64,000 nucleotides of DNA from Sphaerochaeta sp. (GCA_022482495.1 JAKVPA010000009.1:1-64000); one strand, 5' to 3'. Shown: positions 34,122 to 45,296, counted from the stretch's first letter. Notes: generated by a model from the letters alone, not told the origin. Made by a program: numbers and translations.

Positions 34122-35183
34122 TTACAGCGGCGACTGCGGGCCTTTGCGAAGCAGTTCAACCGCCCCGGCAAGCATCCGCTCCGTCTCTTCCCAGCCAACG
34201 CACCCATCGGTGACGGACTGCCCGTACACCAGGTTCGACGGATCATCGCCGATGCTCTGTTTGCCGGACTTCAGGTTGCTCTCCAACATGAAACCGCGGA
34301 TGGAGGTATCACCCCAGCACCGCTGGTCGATGACGGAACGAAGCACCCGCGCCTGGCGTTCCCAAATCTTCCTGCTGTTGCCATGACTGCAATCGATGAT
34401 GATCGCCGGATTCAAACCGGCGGTAATCATCATCTTCCGGGCCGCCTCCACATCATCCTCATAGTAGTTGGGGGCGTCATCCCCGCCACGGAGGATCAGA
34501 TGGCAGCAATCATTGCCCGTCGTACGGAAAATCGTCGACATGCCGTTGCGATCCATACCGATGAACGACGCCGGAGCGTAGGCGCTCTTGATGGCGTTGA
34601 TCGCCGGAGCGACATCCCCGTTGGTGTTGTTCTTGAATCCGACGGCAACAGAAAGCCCGCTGGCCAACGTCCGGTGAGTCTGGCTTTCCGTCGTCCGCGC
34701 GCCGATGGACGACCAGCTCATCAAATCGTCGATGTACTGCGGGATGATCGGATCGAGCACCTCACACCCGACAGGAAGACGCAACTGGCTGATGCGGACC
34801 AACAGATCACGGGCGATCTCGATGCCATGGGCAATGTCGTAGGAACCATCCATCCGGGGATCGAGGATCAAGCCTTTCCACCCCAAGACGGTACGGGGTT
34901 TCTCAAAATAGCACCGCATCACGACAAACATCTTGTCGTCAATGGTCTTGGAAAATTCCTTCAGCTTGCGGGCGTATTCCAGCGCCGCTTTGGGGTCGTG
35001 GATCGAACAGGGACCGACAACCGCCAACAGGCGCTTGTCCCGGCCCCAGATGATGTCATTGACCGTATTCCGGGCATCGGTGATGAACTTGCTGGTTTCC
35101 TCGTCAATCGGGTACCTGCGCAGAATCTCCGCCGGAGGGGCCATGCTTTCCGTTTGTTTGATACGTATGTCTACTGTAGCCAT
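34122..35183 (-). CDS. 3-deoxy-7-phosphoheptulonate synthase, type I
   Basis: First enzyme of aromatic amino-acid synthesis, joining PEP and erythrose-4-phosphate. It is 353 aa, the AroF/G/H length. LLAVVGPCSIHDPKAALEYA, MRCYFEKPRTVLGWKG, GARTTESQTHR and IIIDCSHGNSRK are family hallmarks, and the metal-binding cysteine is in GPCSIHD. The ATG at 35183 lies 7 bases after a TGGTATACA extended -10, so the leader is nearly absent. Which amino acid inhibits it cannot be told. Confidence 0.94.
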   Translation of the reverse strand: MATVDIRIKQTESMAPPAEILRRYPIDEETSKFITDARNTVNDIIWGRDKRLLAVVGPCSIHDPKAALEYARKLKEFSKTIDDKMFVVMRCYFEKPRTVLGWKGLILDPRMDGSYDIAHGIEIARDLLVRISQLRLPVGCEVLDPIIPQYIDDLMSWSSIGARTTESQTHRTLASGLSVAVGFKNNTNGDVAPAINAIKSAYAPASFIGMDRNGMSTIFRTTGNDCCHLILRGGDDAPNYYEDDVEAARKMMITAGLNPAIIIDCSHGNSRKIWERQARVLRSVIDQRCWGDTSIRGFMLESNLKSGKQSIGDDPSNLVYGQSVTDGCVGWEETERMLAGAVELLRKGPQSPL

Positions 35184-35220
35184 ACCCACCTGTATACCAC
35201 AAAGCGCGAAGGCCTGTACA

Positions 35221-37029
35221 TCAGCCGTTGTCCTGTTTTTCCTGTTCCGTCTTCTCTTTTTTCTTTCCGTACAAAAACCGTTTGATCTTCATCGTCGGAG
35301 TGCGCTCAAACGGCTCTTCCTGCAATTCCACCGAAGAGATCTTGCTGTACGAGGAAAGGCTCCGGTTGACCTGAAGCCGAAGGTTGGCCAAATACTTTTT
35401 CGCCTCTTTCTTCGCGTCCTCCATGTTCATCGCCATCTGTTTGGCGTAGGAGTCCAGGTCAAGCTTGACCAACGCGCTCAGTCCGCCATCCTGGGCGACG
35501 ACCAGGCTTTCCGTGACGAAATCCTGCTCGTTGATCAACGTCTCGATGATCTCCGGGTAGATGTTCTCCCCTCCGCTGCCCAGAATCATCGTCTTTGTCC
35601 GCCCACGAAGCCCCAGTCTTCCCCGCCGGTCCATTTTCCCCAGATCCCCGGTACGGAAGAATCCATCCTCGGTGAAGCTTTCCTTGTTCAACGCATCATT
35701 CTCATAGTAGCCGGTCATCACGTTGGGACCTTTGACGAGAATCTCCCCAACGCCCTCGGCATTGGGCTGGTCAAGTTTCACCGTCTCGCCAGGAACAATC
35801 CGGCCCAACATGTGCTTGTAATGTTCCGTGGGACCATGACCGCAAATCATCGGGCTGGTTTCCGTCAGGCCGTATCCTTCGGCATAGGGGAACTTCGCGT
35901 CCCGCAGGAACGACTCAACCGTCTTGTCAAGCGGAGCGCCACCGATACCATAGAACTTCAGTTTTCCCCCGAAGGCCAGTTTGATCTTCCGTCCGACGAT
36001 CCGGTAAATGAACTTGCGCATCGGTGGGAAGAACAGCCACCGTTTCAGTTTCGGGTTCTCAAGCACCGGCTTGACGGAACTCTTGTACACCTTCTCCATC
36101 AAAAGCGGCACCGTCATGATGATCTGCGGCCGCACCTCGGCCAACGCGGGCATCAGGATTGAGGGTGCCGGCATCCGTCCCAGATAGACGATATGGCAAC
36201 CACAGAGAAGCGGAAGGACCTGTCCGGTGGTGAATTCATACACATGGCTCATCGGAAGAATGGACAGGACGTGATAGCCTGGTTTCAACAGGAAGAACAG
36301 GTCGGTGCACACATCAGCGTTCCACACCAGGTTGCGATGGGTGAGCAGCACGCCTTTGCTTCTGCCGGTAGTCCCACTGGTGAAGATCAGACTGGCGAGA
36401 TCCTCTTCGCTGGGCGCTGACTCCTCCCACCTGCGGATTGAATCCTGTTTCGGCTTGTACCGGGACATGTCGTTTCCCGGCGCTTTGGCAAAGTCCTTTT
36501 TGTCCGTCAAATCGGCGAAGAACGGCCGGGGAATCTCAAACAGATCCTCCAGACGGACCAGACGCATCCCTTCCTTCAGCCCGGGCTTGACCTTCTCAAA
36601 CTGTTTTTCCGCCACGGCAACCATCTTTACGTTGCTCACCGTGATGATGTTCTGGATGTCATCCGCGGAAAATTCCGGCAACACGGGAACGGCGACGATC
36701 CCCACCCCGGTGGCGCCCAGATACAGGACAAACCACGAAGGACAGCTTTCCCCGATGATCGCAATCCGGTCCCCTTTGGACAGGCCAGTGTCCAGCAGAT
36801 ACATGCCGACACTCCGGCTCATTCGATTGAGTTCCGTGTAGGTGATCTCGCTGCGCTCATCGCGCCATACGCTGAGCGCGACGCGGTGTCCATACCGGCT
36901 CTCCGCGCAGGTGATGACCGAGCGCATGGTGTACGCATCAACCAATTTGGGTCGCAACCCGTCACTCCTCTTGATGCGTTTGATCCGCTGTTTGGTCCAG
37001 CGAATTTTTTTTCCCTTCCCTTTGCTCAT
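35221..37029 (-). CDS. long-chain acyl-CoA synthetase / AMP-binding protein
   Basis: Adenylate-forming ligase of 602 aa that activates fatty acids to acyl-CoA. The AMP-binding loop TSGTTGRSKGVLL (about 222), GYGLTETSP (about 390) and RTGDLGKMDRRGRLGLRGR (about 468) are clear. The N-terminus is basic (KGKGKKIRWTKQRIKRIKR) and the C-terminal tail is lysine-rich (YGKKKEKTEQEK). The start overlaps the WalJ-like gene by ATGA. A paralogue lies at 56184-57917. Confidence 0.9.
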   Translation of the reverse strand: MSKGKGKKIRWTKQRIKRIKRSDGLRPKLVDAYTMRSVITCAESRYGHRVALSVWRDERSEITYTELNRMSRSVGMYLLDTGLSKGDRIAIIGESCPSWFVLYLGATGVGIVAVPVLPEFSADDIQNIITVSNVKMVAVAEKQFEKVKPGLKEGMRLVRLEDLFEIPRPFFADLTDKKDFAKAPGNDMSRYKPKQDSIRRWEESAPSEEDLASLIFTSGTTGRSKGVLLTHRNLVWNADVCTDLFFLLKPGYHVLSILPMSHVYEFTTGQVLPLLCGCHIVYLGRMPAPSILMPALAEVRPQIIMTVPLLMEKVYKSSVKPVLENPKLKRWLFFPPMRKFIYRIVGRKIKLAFGGKLKFYGIGGAPLDKTVESFLRDAKFPYAEGYGLTETSPMICGHGPTEHYKHMLGRIVPGETVKLDQPNAEGVGEILVKGPNVMTGYYENDALNKESFTEDGFFRTGDLGKMDRRGRLGLRGRTKTMILGSGGENIYPEIIETLINEQDFVTESLVVAQDGGLSALVKLDLDSYAKQMAMNMEDAKKEAKKYLANLRLQVNRSLSSYSKISSVELQEEPFERTPTMKIKRFLYGKKKEKTEQEKQDNG

Positions 37030-37808
37030 CCTACGCTCCCTTGGTATGTTTTCCCTTTCTCACATACGGTAAACGGCCTGAGATATCTGCTTTCCACCTG
37101 CCGCTCCAGCAACATGGGATCATTGTTGGTGTCGGACAGATGGACGAAATAGACATGGGAACCATGAAACCCGCTCTCCGTAAGGAACGTCAAGGCCTGG
37201 TCATTGGACAAATGACCCCATGCTCCGGCAATTCTTCGTTTCAACATCGGGGGATATGGACCTTTGTCCAGCATCTGTGCATCGTAATTCGCTTCCAGGA
37301 ACAGTACATCGGCTTCTTTGGCTTCCTCCCGCTGGGTATCAGAGCACACTCCGGTATCGGAAAGCACCATGAACCGCTCATTTCCTTGGGTAATGGACCA
37401 TCCCACTGAACCACCTGAGTCATGGCTGGTGGGAAAACAATGCACGGAAAATGGTCCGATAGGAAAACTTACCCCGTGAGGGACCAACCGCACCGTGTCG
37501 GAAGGCAACCCCAAACGGGCAAAGACAATGGCTTCTTTCACGGGCGTATCCTGCGCGAAATAGACGGGAAGCCCGGTCTGCCGAGCCAACGTTCCGATGC
37601 CTCGCACATGATCTGGATGCAGATGGGTGGCACACACCCCCACCACACTGGCAAACGGAATGGACACCGACGCCAACCTGCGCTTCAACTCTGCCAGGCT
37701 GTACCCTTGATCGACCAACAATGTCGATCGTCCGTCATAAAACGCGTAACTGTTTCCGCTGGATCCGCTGCCAAGCACGGCATACCGGATGCTGCTCCCT
37801 CGTTCCAT
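37026..37808 (-). CDS. MBL-fold hydrolase (WalJ/YycJ type)
   Basis: Metallo-beta-lactamase-fold protein of 260 aa. The metal motif THLHPDHVRGIG (about 61) and VLGSGSSGNSYAF at the start match the YycJ/WalJ group of single-domain hydrolases. Later ligands are seen in SDTGVCSD and WGHLSNDQALTF. Substrate unknown; nuclease activity has been reported for relatives. The ATG at 37808 (MERGSSIRYAVLG) is chosen because it fits the family start. Confidence 0.86.
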   Translation of the reverse strand: MERGSSIRYAVLGSGSSGNSYAFYDGRSTLLVDQGYSLAELKRRLASVSIPFASVVGVCATHLHPDHVRGIGTLARQTGLPVYFAQDTPVKEAIVFARLGLPSDTVRLVPHGVSFPIGPFSVHCFPTSHDSGGSVGWSITQGNERFMVLSDTGVCSDTQREEAKEADVLFLEANYDAQMLDKGPYPPMLKRRIAGAWGHLSNDQALTFLTESGFHGSHVYFVHLSDTNNDPMLLERQVESRYLRPFTVCEKGKTYQGSVG

Positions 37809-37917
37809 ACTTGCTATTATCGTGACAGACCAGGAAAAAAGCAAGTTTTATCCTGACACTTACCCATGAATACGTCAAATTAAATTTTTCTAGCCAATTC
37901 TCACTATTCCTTCGGTG

Positions 37918-37946
37918 TTGTGCTTGCCGGGTGATTCGTGTACAAT
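37918..37946 (+). promoter_or_regulatory. promoter of asnS
   Basis: TTGTGC (37918-37923), a 17-base spacer and TACAAT (37941-37946). No T-box-like structure is visible between it and the start codon. Confidence 0.65.
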
Positions 37947-37973
37947 CGGGGCATTCACAAAGGGGTTTCATCT

Positions 37974-39362
37974 ATGTTGCAAACTCGTATCAAGACACTG
38001 CTCTCACGGGAGCCGGGTGATGAGATTGTTACGGCCGAAGGTTGGGTGCGCACCAAGCGCGACAGCAAGAACGTCTGTTTTCTTGAAGTCAATGATGGTT
38101 CCTGTCTCAAGGGACTGCAGGTGGTCGTCGACCGCACCACATTCCAGAATGACGCACTCCTTTCTTCCATCACAACCGGAGCTTCCGTCATTTGCAAGGG
38201 GAAAATCGTCAAAAGTCTGGGCGGCGTACAGCCAGTGGAGATGCAAAGCAATGACATCATGCTGGTCGGTTCCTGCCCCAACGATTATCCGTTGCAGAAG
38301 AAATTCCAGACGCTGGAGTACCTCAGGGACATCGCGCACCTGCGCAGCCGCACCAATACCATCGGAGCGGTGGCAAGAGTCCGCAATACCCTTGCCTACG
38401 CGACCCATCGGTTCTTTCAGGAAAACGGTTTCGTCTACGTCAACACCCCGATCATCAGCGCAAGTGACGCCGAGGGCGCCGGAGAACAGTTCACCGTCAC
38501 CACGCTGGATCTTCGCAATGTGCCAAAGACCCCGGAGGGAAACGTCGATTATTCCAAGGATTTCTTCGGAAAGATGGCGAAGCTTACCGTAAGCGGCCAG
38601 CTTGAGGGGGAAACCTACGCCACCAGCATGAAGAACATCTACACGTTCGGGCCGACGTTCCGTTCGGAGAACAGCGTGACCAAGCGTCACCTGGCCGAGT
38701 TCTGGATGATCGAGCCGGAAATGGCCTTCTGTGACATCGAAGGGGACATGGATGTCGCCCAAGCATATCTGAAGTTCCTGTTCAAGGCGGCATTGGAGGA
38801 GAATGGCGAGGATCTGGCGTTCTTCGAGAAACGGGTTGAGCCGAACATCATCAAGACGCTGACCCACGTGGTGGAGACGCCATTCGCCCACATGACGTAC
38901 ACCGACGCCATCAAGGAATTGGTACCGCACAACGCCGAATTCGAATTCCCCGTCCATTGGGGAAGCGATATCCAGACGGAACACGAGCGGTTCCTTACCG
39001 AACAGGTCTGCAAATCCCCGGTGATCGTCACCGACTATCCCAAGGAGATCAAATCGTTCTACATGAAGCAGAATGATGATGGCAAGACGGTGCGCGGCAT
39101 GGACGTGCTCGTCCCGCGTCTGGGAGAGATCATCGGCGGCAGCGAACGTGAGGTGGATTACGACAAGCTGGTGGCGCGGATGAATGAATTGCACATGAAG
39201 CAGGACGAATACTGGTGGTACCTGGACCTGCGCAAGTATGGATCGGTGCCTCACAGTGGTTTCGGCCTCGGTTTCGAGCGCGCCGTGATGTACGTCACCG
39301 GCATGCAGAACATCCGTGACGTCATTCCATACCCCAGGGCGGTGGGGCAAGCGGAATTCTGA
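37974..39362 (+). CDS. asnS: asparagine--tRNA ligase
   Basis: Class II aminoacyl-tRNA synthetase of 462 aa, standard AsnRS length. The anticodon-binding OB domain is at the N-terminus (EIVTAEGWVRTKRDSKNV). Motif 2 is near TFGPTFRSENSVTKRHLAEFWMIE and motif 3 is GFGLGFERAVMYVTG. AAGGGG precedes the ATG. The stop overlaps the start of the DUF5131 gene by one base (TGATG). Confidence 0.96.
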   Translation: MLQTRIKTLLSREPGDEIVTAEGWVRTKRDSKNVCFLEVNDGSCLKGLQVVVDRTTFQNDALLSSITTGASVICKGKIVKSLGGVQPVEMQSNDIMLVGSCPNDYPLQKKFQTLEYLRDIAHLRSRTNTIGAVARVRNTLAYATHRFFQENGFVYVNTPIISASDAEGAGEQFTVTTLDLRNVPKTPEGNVDYSKDFFGKMAKLTVSGQLEGETYATSMKNIYTFGPTFRSENSVTKRHLAEFWMIEPEMAFCDIEGDMDVAQAYLKFLFKAALEENGEDLAFFEKRVEPNIIKTLTHVVETPFAHMTYTDAIKELVPHNAEFEFPVHWGSDIQTEHERFLTEQVCKSPVIVTDYPKEIKSFYMKQNDDGKTVRGMDVLVPRLGEIIGGSEREVDYDKLVARMNELHMKQDEYWWYLDLRKYGSVPHSGFGLGFERAVMYVTGMQNIRDVIPYPRAVGQAEF

Positions 39363-40089
39363 TGGCATCCGCCCTTTGGAATCCATGGCACGGATGTGTC
39401 AAGTACTCCGAAGGGTGCATGCATTGTTATGTCTACCGAAGGGACCAGAGCGTCGGACGGGACGCTTCCGTCGTCACGCGCACCAAGCAGTTCGACCTGC
39501 CGCTTCGCAAGAACCGCCACGGAATCTTCACGCTGACCAAGAAAGACAATCCCGTCTACACCTGCATGACCAGCGATTTCTTCCTGGACAAGGCCGATCC
39601 CTGGCGGGAAGAAGCATGGAAGATCATCCGCTACCGCTCTGACCTTTCCTTCATCATCATCACCAAACGGATCGTCCGTTTCACGTCCTGCGTCCCCCGG
39701 ATTGGGGGGATGGCTACCCCAACGTCACCATCATGTGCACCGTAGAAAACCAAAAGCAGGCGGATATCCGGCTTCCCGTGTTCCTCGCCGTCCCGATCCG
39801 GCACAAGGCGGTGATCTGCGAACCCTTGCTCGGCCCCATCCAGCTGCAACCATACCTGGACGGCCGGATCCAATCCGTCACGGTGGGAGGAGAAAGCGGG
39901 GATGACGGACGGATCTGCGACTATCGTTGGGTGTTGTCTCTCCGCGAACAATGCGTCCAAACGCGTACGCCGTTCCGTTTCAAGCAGACAGGCACCCGGT
40001 TCGTCAAGGATGGCAAAGGGTATTTGATCCACCGTGAACTGCAGGAGAGCCAGGCAAGGAAAGCAGGTATTGATTGGGATCCCTCCTAA
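39362..40089 (+). pseudogene. DUF5131 / phage Gp37-Gp68-type protein, frame-disrupted near 39680
   Basis: The family opens WNPWHGCVKYSEGCMHCY, with a C-x6-C-x2-C cluster suggesting an Fe-S, radical-SAM-like enzyme. The first part runs to TKRIVRF. The second, beginning MCTVENQ with HKAVICEPLL, SVTVGGESG and QARKAGIDWDP, is in another frame. Adding one base near GTTTCAC (39678-39684) restores a HVLRPPDWGDGYPNVTIMCT bridge, as in intact homologues. Total length would be about 242 aa, normal for the family. Its role is unknown. Confidence 0.85.
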
Positions 40090-40655
40090 CAGATGTGGTA
40101 CAGGGCGGCTTTTCCGCTGCTGACCATCTGCGGGGTGGAATGCACCTTGAACTTGGCGAACAGCTGTTTCTTGTGGGCGTTGACCGTCGCGACGGTAATG
40201 CCCAGGTGCTGGGCGACTTCCTTGACGGAGAAACCGGTCATCAACAGCTGGCAGACTTCCTGTTCCCGGGGCGTCAGGTAGACCTGTTCCCGTTCCAGCA
40301 CCGCGTCCCTGCCTTGGATCAACGCGGTGATGCGCTCCTCCAGCCGGAATTCAGGATCATCACAGCCAGCGTACCAGAGCCGCTCGTTCCGTTCCAGGGA
40401 TACCAAACGGAAGCGGATGTCATCCACCAGCACCAGCAGAGGCCTTTGGCACATATCGGCAAGCAGTGGGATGTCACGGTACAACTGGAGCGCCTTGGCG
40501 CATCGCACCACGTACAAGGCGTATTCCCCCTCAAGCGACGAGCCCGCGCCATAGGACAGCAGGACGTGACGATACCGGGTAACCCGGTCAAACAACCGAT
40601 GGAAAAACAGGGAATCCTCCGGAGCAAGACATACACAACCTATCGCTTCTCTCAT
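40086..40655 (-). CDS. LuxR-family transcriptional regulator
   Basis: 189-aa regulator. The C-terminal helix-turn-helix (LTPREQEVCQLLMTGFSVKE, VAQHLGITVATVNAHKKQLF, about 127-180) is a clear GerE/LuxR type. The N-terminal 115 residues (with LLVLVDDIRFRLV) look like a degenerate receiver-like domain without an obvious phosphorylation aspartate. No kinase is adjacent. The stop overlaps the convergent DUF5131 gene by 4 bp. Confidence 0.85.
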   Translation of the reverse strand: MREAIGCVCLAPEDSLFFHRLFDRVTRYRHVLLSYGAGSSLEGEYALYVVRCAKALQLYRDIPLLADMCQRPLLVLVDDIRFRLVSLERNERLWYAGCDDPEFRLEERITALIQGRDAVLEREQVYLTPREQEVCQLLMTGFSVKEVAQHLGITVATVNAHKKQLFAKFKVHSTPQMVSSGKAALYHIC

Positions 40656-40691
40656 GCCCCTTCGTACCAGCGAAAAGGGTTTTCCGGTCTA

Positions 40692-41228
40692 TCACAGATG
40701 GGCGAACGTCCGATCCAGCGCGTCGGCGAACGCTTTGACCTGTCCTGAGGACAGGGGCCGGGATTTTTCTTCCAGCACGCCCCACTCCCGCAGCAACATA
40801 TTGGCGTCCCGTTCCGACTTTCGCGCGCCGGCGTTCTCCTTGGTATACACCCCACCCCGGTCATCCAGCACGATGGCGCCCTTCTCCACCAGGCGGTAGG
40901 CCAGCGGAATATCATGGGTGACGGCGAGACAAGGAACAGTGATGTGTTCGACCAGGTAATCATCCGCGCTGTTCATGCCGGTCGGGACGGTCATCTGGGA
41001 GATCACGCCTTTGATGGCTCGGAGCGCCTCAGGATCGGTCACCCCGCTCGTCTCCGCCTCCATCCGGCGTTGGTGGGTGTCCTGTTCCGAAGCGTCCCGC
41101 ACATCCTTCAGGACACGGTCAGCGACAAACAGCGTCGGGATGGCGTGCTTTCGGGCAAAGCGAAGGATGATGGCGCGGATCGGGACCGGTACGGAATCGG
41201 CGTCCACGTACAGACAGAGGTCAGCCAA
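40692..41228 (-). CDS. DUF188 / YaiI-YqxD family protein
   Basis: 178-aa protein of the UPF0178 family. LYVDADSVPVPIRAIIL at the N-terminus, SADDYLVEHI and LAVTHDIPLAYRLVEKGAIVLDDRG in the middle are typical. Such proteins have a PIN-like fold with clustered acidic residues, but no activity is established. It overlaps the GH2 gene by 8 bp on the same strand. Confidence 0.9.
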   Translation of the reverse strand: MADLCLYVDADSVPVPIRAIILRFARKHAIPTLFVADRVLKDVRDASEQDTHQRRMEAETSGVTDPEALRAIKGVISQMTVPTGMNSADDYLVEHITVPCLAVTHDIPLAYRLVEKGAIVLDDRGGVYTKENAGARKSERDANMLLREWGVLEEKSRPLSSGQVKAFADALDRTFAHL

Positions 41229-43518
41229 TGGTGATCACCACCTGGATCGTCTGATCCTGGAGTTTGATCCGCACGATGCCTGTTCCCGAAGCTCCGGTCG
41301 TCCGGACATAGATGCCTCCGACGCCGCCGATGGTAGCGTCCATCACGGGAGAGAGCAACGAAAGCGGGCCTTCCGTTTCCACCAGGTACGGTTCAAACGC
41401 GTACGGCGACGGCAGCGTCATCCCTTCCTTTCCGATGGTCAGGATTACCGGGATCACCTGATAGGTTTCTCTCAGTCTCACTTCCGTCCGCTCTGGCGTG
41501 GCCCGAACCACACGTTTCTGGTCAGGCCCATAGATTTCGGACGCGACGACCTCTTTTCCGATCACTCCTTCCAGTTTCCAGACCGATTTGCGCGGCCGGT
41601 CCATCCCGAAATACCGGTTGCCCAATTCCAGGACATCCTTTCGTTCCAGATGGTACCGTTTGCACAACGTGGAATACACCAGCTTGTCACTCAGCGTGAA
41701 CGTGCCTTTGGACAATCGGGACTTGCAGAGCAACCGGGCGATGGCCTTCTGGTCTTTCGCGCTGAATTTCGTCTCATCCGTGATGGTCTCCCCGATAGGG
41801 TCGTCAATGAACACCGGTGGATGCGGTACATGGGGATACTCCTTCCGGGCCGGATAGAAGGTATTGACGAAGCGTCCGTCACGATACAGGTTGACGAAGT
41901 CGCAATTGGTCGCCACCACCCAGGGAAGATCCTTCATCGCCGGCGTATCACCAGCGTCAAACGTTTGGGAGGATACCAGCACCGGATGTTTCTCCTGCTG
42001 GCTGATGTAGGCGTACGCGGCGAATTTCGGGTATCGGTTCTGGTCACACACCCCATGGTAGCAGATGCCGTCCCCGCTTCCGAAGTTGCTGTGGGTCGGA
42101 TAATCGACAAAACACCATCCGATGGCCCCACTGATGCGGTCACTGGAAAACGCGCTCTCCAGAACAGCCATGTGCCGGAGATACTGCTCGGTCCGGACCA
42201 TCTGGGCGTCAAACCGCTTGGTGGGGAACATGTGCCCGTTGTGTTCGGTCACCAGGTATGGCGCGTTGACCCGTGGCTGGAGCAATCCCTGTCCGGTTCC
42301 CGCGTGGGAGAAATCATTGTACGTGTAGACGTCCTCCAGCAGGTTGCTGGACAGGAAGTTCCGCACCCCGCACGTCTGCCGGACAGGATCCAGCTGGTGG
42401 GCCAGCGCATTGGTTTTCCGGTACAACTCGTCATCATCCAACGATTCGTTGATCCGCACGCCCCACAGCACAATGGAGGGATGATTGATGTCCCTTCGGA
42501 TCATGTCCTCCACGTTTTTCATGCATCGCTCCCGCCACAAGGGATCAGAACCGATATGCTGCCAACCGGGAATCTCCTCCAGCACCAACAATCCGACACG
42601 GTCACAGGCGTCAAGGAACGCCGGGCTTTGCGGGTAATGGCTGGTACGCACGATGTTCAATCCCATCGCCTTGAGCATTTCGGCGTCATGCGCCTGATTC
42701 TCCTCCGGCATGGCGTATCCCACGTAGGGATAATTCTGATGGCGGTCCAATCCGACCAGTTTGATCCGCTTGCCGTTGAGGGAGAATCCGTTGAATGTGA
42801 ATTCCGCTTTTCGGGCGCCAAACGAAATGGTCTGGTGGTCCTCACCGAAATCTGCGTCCAGCTGATACAGGTAAGGATCCCTCACATCCCACAATCGGAG
42901 GGAGAGATCCGAAAAATCAGCATGGGCGATGCCATCGGAAAGGGTCGCGTCGCTCTGGGCGATGATGGTTTGTCCATCACGAAGCCGAAGCCGGACGATG
43001 CCATCCGGACGTGTGGCGTGCATGCGGACGGAGACGGTTTTTCCATCGGCGCTGTCCGCGGCAAGAAAATCCAGCCGCGCGATGGGACGGGTCAGGAACG
43101 TTACGTTACGGTAGATGCCGCCGAAGGCGAGATAATCCACCGCGCCGCCGAACGGAGGGACCAGGGGATCCTCATGGGTATCCACCTTCACCACCAGCAT
43201 CCCTTCCTCATCGGGAAGCACCACGTCAAACGGAGTGTACGCTCCTTGGTGCGTTGCCAGTGTCTTCCCTTGGAAGGATACAACGGCATCCACACCCACT
43301 CCCTCAAATCGCGCGACCCGCTCCCACCCCGGCTTGGCGGGAAGGGAGACCGTTTTCCGGTATGTGCCTATCGTCCATACCTTCTTTTCATCGCCATCGT
43401 GAAACGGGAAAGGTGTCGGATTATGTGGGATGTCCACCTCTTCCCAATCCTCGTCAGAGAAGGTGGGAAGAAGGTATGAATCCTCAAAACCTGCATGATA
43501 TTTCCATCGGTTGTTCAT
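41221..43518 (-). CDS. glycoside hydrolase family 2 (beta-galactosidase/beta-glucuronidase type)
   Basis: 765-aa GH2 enzyme. It has the N-terminal jelly-roll (about 20-180, with [12 protein letters not shown]), an immunoglobulin-like domain and the TIM barrel (from about 260). The acid/base is in [11 protein letters not shown] and the nucleophile in [10 protein letters not shown]. There is no signal peptide, so it acts on imported oligosaccharides. Specificity (galactose or glucuronic acid) is not certain. AGGGAG precedes the ATG at 43518, and a TATACC box lies upstream. It is divergent from the phosphofructokinase gene. Confidence 0.87.
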   Translation of the reverse strand: MNNRWKYHAGFEDSYLLPTFSDEDWEEVDIPHNPTPFPFHDGDEKKVWTIGTYRKTVSLPAKPGWERVARFEGVGVDAVVSFQGKTLATHQGAYTPFDVVLPDEEGMLVVKVDTHEDPLVPPFGGAVDYLAFGGIYRNVTFLTRPIARLDFLAADSADGKTVSVRMHATRPDGIVRLRLRDGQTIIAQSDATLSDGIAHADFSDLSLRLWDVRDPYLYQLDADFGEDHQTISFGARKAEFTFNGFSLNGKRIKLVGLDRHQNYPYVGYAMPEENQAHDAEMLKAMGLNIVRTSHYPQSPAFLDACDRVGLLVLEEIPGWQHIGSDPLWRERCMKNVEDMIRRDINHPSIVLWGVRINESLDDDELYRKTNALAHQLDPVRQTCGVRNFLSSNLLEDVYTYNDFSHAGTGQGLLQPRVNAPYLVTEHNGHMFPTKRFDAQMVRTEQYLRHMAVLESAFSSDRISGAIGWCFVDYPTHSNFGSGDGICYHGVCDQNRYPKFAAYAYISQQEKHPVLVSSQTFDAGDTPAMKDLPWVVATNCDFVNLYRDGRFVNTFYPARKEYPHVPHPPVFIDDPIGETITDETKFSAKDQKAIARLLCKSRLSKGTFTLSDKLVYSTLCKRYHLERKDVLELGNRYFGMDRPRKSVWKLEGVIGKEVVASEIYGPDQKRVVRATPERTEVRLRETYQVIPVILTIGKEGMTLPSPYAFEPYLVETEGPLSLLSPVMDATIGGVGGIYVRTTGASGTGIVRIKLQDQTIQVVITIG

Positions 43519-43619
43519 ACTCCCTATGGTATACCGAACCGTCCCGCTCTGGCAACGAATCGCTTGCCACAAGAAAGGACTTTCCGCTATTGTATGAAAT
43601 GAAAAAGGAGTGTTTACTC

Positions 43620-45277
43620 ATGAATGTATCTGTATTACAACAGGCGCGATTCGGGTATCAGCCGAAATTACCCGTGATCCTGCGCAAGCCGATCACCACC
43701 ATCAAGCCGGTCCCCGGTGCACCGACCCAAAGTATTGCGGACCAAAAGGAAATCAAGAAATTGTTCCCTCATACCTATGGTCTTCCCAAAGTATCCATTC
43801 AGGAAGAAGCCAACCCGGTATGCGGAAAACCACGGAACATCGGCGTGATCCTTTCCGGTGGGCAGGCCCCCGGCGGACACAACGTCATCAGCGGGTTGTT
43901 TGACGCGTTGAAACAGGCAAACCCTCAAAGCAGATTGTTTGGATTCCTTGGTGGCCCCAGTGGAATCACCGATGACAAATACATGGAGATTACGGAGGAA
44001 CTGCTGAAAGAATACCGCAACACAGGTGGGTTCGACATCATCGGAAGCGGAAGAACCAAACTGGAGACGGAAGCGCAATTCCAACAGTGCACCGAGGTTT
44101 GCCGGAAGCATGACATCAGCGCCATCGTGATCATCGGTGGAGATGACTCCAACACCAACGCCGCGGTGCTCGCCGAGTATTTCATGCAGCATGACGTCGG
44201 GGTGCAGGTCATTGGATGCCCCAAGACGATTGACGGAGATCTGAAGAACGAGAACATCGAGATTTCCTTCGGGTTCGATACCGCCACCAAGACGTACAGC
44301 GAGGTGATCGGGAACATCGAGCGGGACGCCAACAGCGCAAAGAAGTATTGGCACTTCATCAAGCTGATGGGCCGCTCCGCAAGCCATATCGCGTTGGAAT
44401 GCGCGCTGCAAACCCACCCCAACATCTGTCTGATCGGCGAAGAGGTCCAGGAAAAGCGGCAGTCTCTTTCCCAGATCGTCAATTCCATCGCCGACGTGGT
44501 GGAAGCAAGGGCGGAGGATGGCAACAACTTCGGAGTGGTGCTTGTCCCGGAAGGCCTGATCGAGTTCATTCCTGAAATGGGTGAGGTGATCGAGGAGATC
44601 AACGATCTTTTGGCAAAGGAAGCGACCGCCTACGCGGCATGCGATGGGGAGACGGAGCAGTTCGCCTTCATCAGCAGCAATCTGCAACCCAAAAGCCAGA
44701 CGGTGTTCAATCTCCTGCCGGCCGGCATCAAGAAACAGTTGTTGATGGATCGCGACCCGCACGGCAACGTCCAGGTTTCCCGAATCGAGACGGAGAAGTT
44801 GCTGGCGGAAATGGTTGGAAACGAACTGGACAAGCGGAAGAAAAAAGGAACCTATGTGGGTAAGTATTCCGCGTTGACCCATTTCTTCGGGTACGAAGGC
44901 AGATGCGCCTTCCCATCCAATTTTGACGCGGATTACTGCTACGCCCTCGGGTACAACGCGTTTGTCTTGATCGCAAGCGGTCTGACAGGGTACATGTCCA
45001 GCATCACCAAACTCCACAGTGGTGTGGACAACTGGCAGGCGGGAGGAATCCCATCACCATGATGTTCAACATGGAAGTGCGCAACGGGGAGAAAAAGCCG
45101 GTCATCCGCAAAGCGTTGGTAGATCTGAACGGAAAACCGTTCACCTATTTCGCGGCTCATCGCGCCGAATGGGCACGGCAGACTTGCTTCACCTATCCAG
45201 GCCCCGTCCAATACTGGGGACCGGTGGAGGTGTGCGACGCCACAACGATCACGCTGAATCTGGAGCAATCCACCTGA
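43620..45277 (+). pseudogene. diphosphate--fructose-6-phosphate 1-phosphotransferase, frame-disrupted near 45052
   Basis: PPi-dependent phosphofructokinase of the long (about 552-aa) type, central in glycolysis. [14 protein letters not shown], the PPi-type [18 protein letters not shown] and [11 protein letters not shown] are all present. The frame breaks at GGAATCCCATCACC: one extra base there would give [12 protein letters not shown] and join the last 73 residues (GEKKPVIRKALVDL...). Everything on both sides is conserved, so an assembly error is the likeliest cause. AAGGAG precedes the ATG at 43620. A strong terminator follows. Confidence 0.92.
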
Positions 45278-45296
45278 AAGACGAAAACGATCAACC

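Noticed and set aside
33303-35285. Plus-strand 660-codon frame
   Set aside because: Runs antisense across DUF1846, DJ-1 and DAHP synthase genes, all with recognisable domains on the other strand.
37859-37973. T-box leader for asnS
   Set aside because: Only about 30 bases lie between the promoter and the start; no room for a T-box fold.
40975-43479. Plus-strand 834-codon frame
   Set aside because: Antisense shadow of the GH2 gene; low-complexity, histidine- and arginine-rich product.
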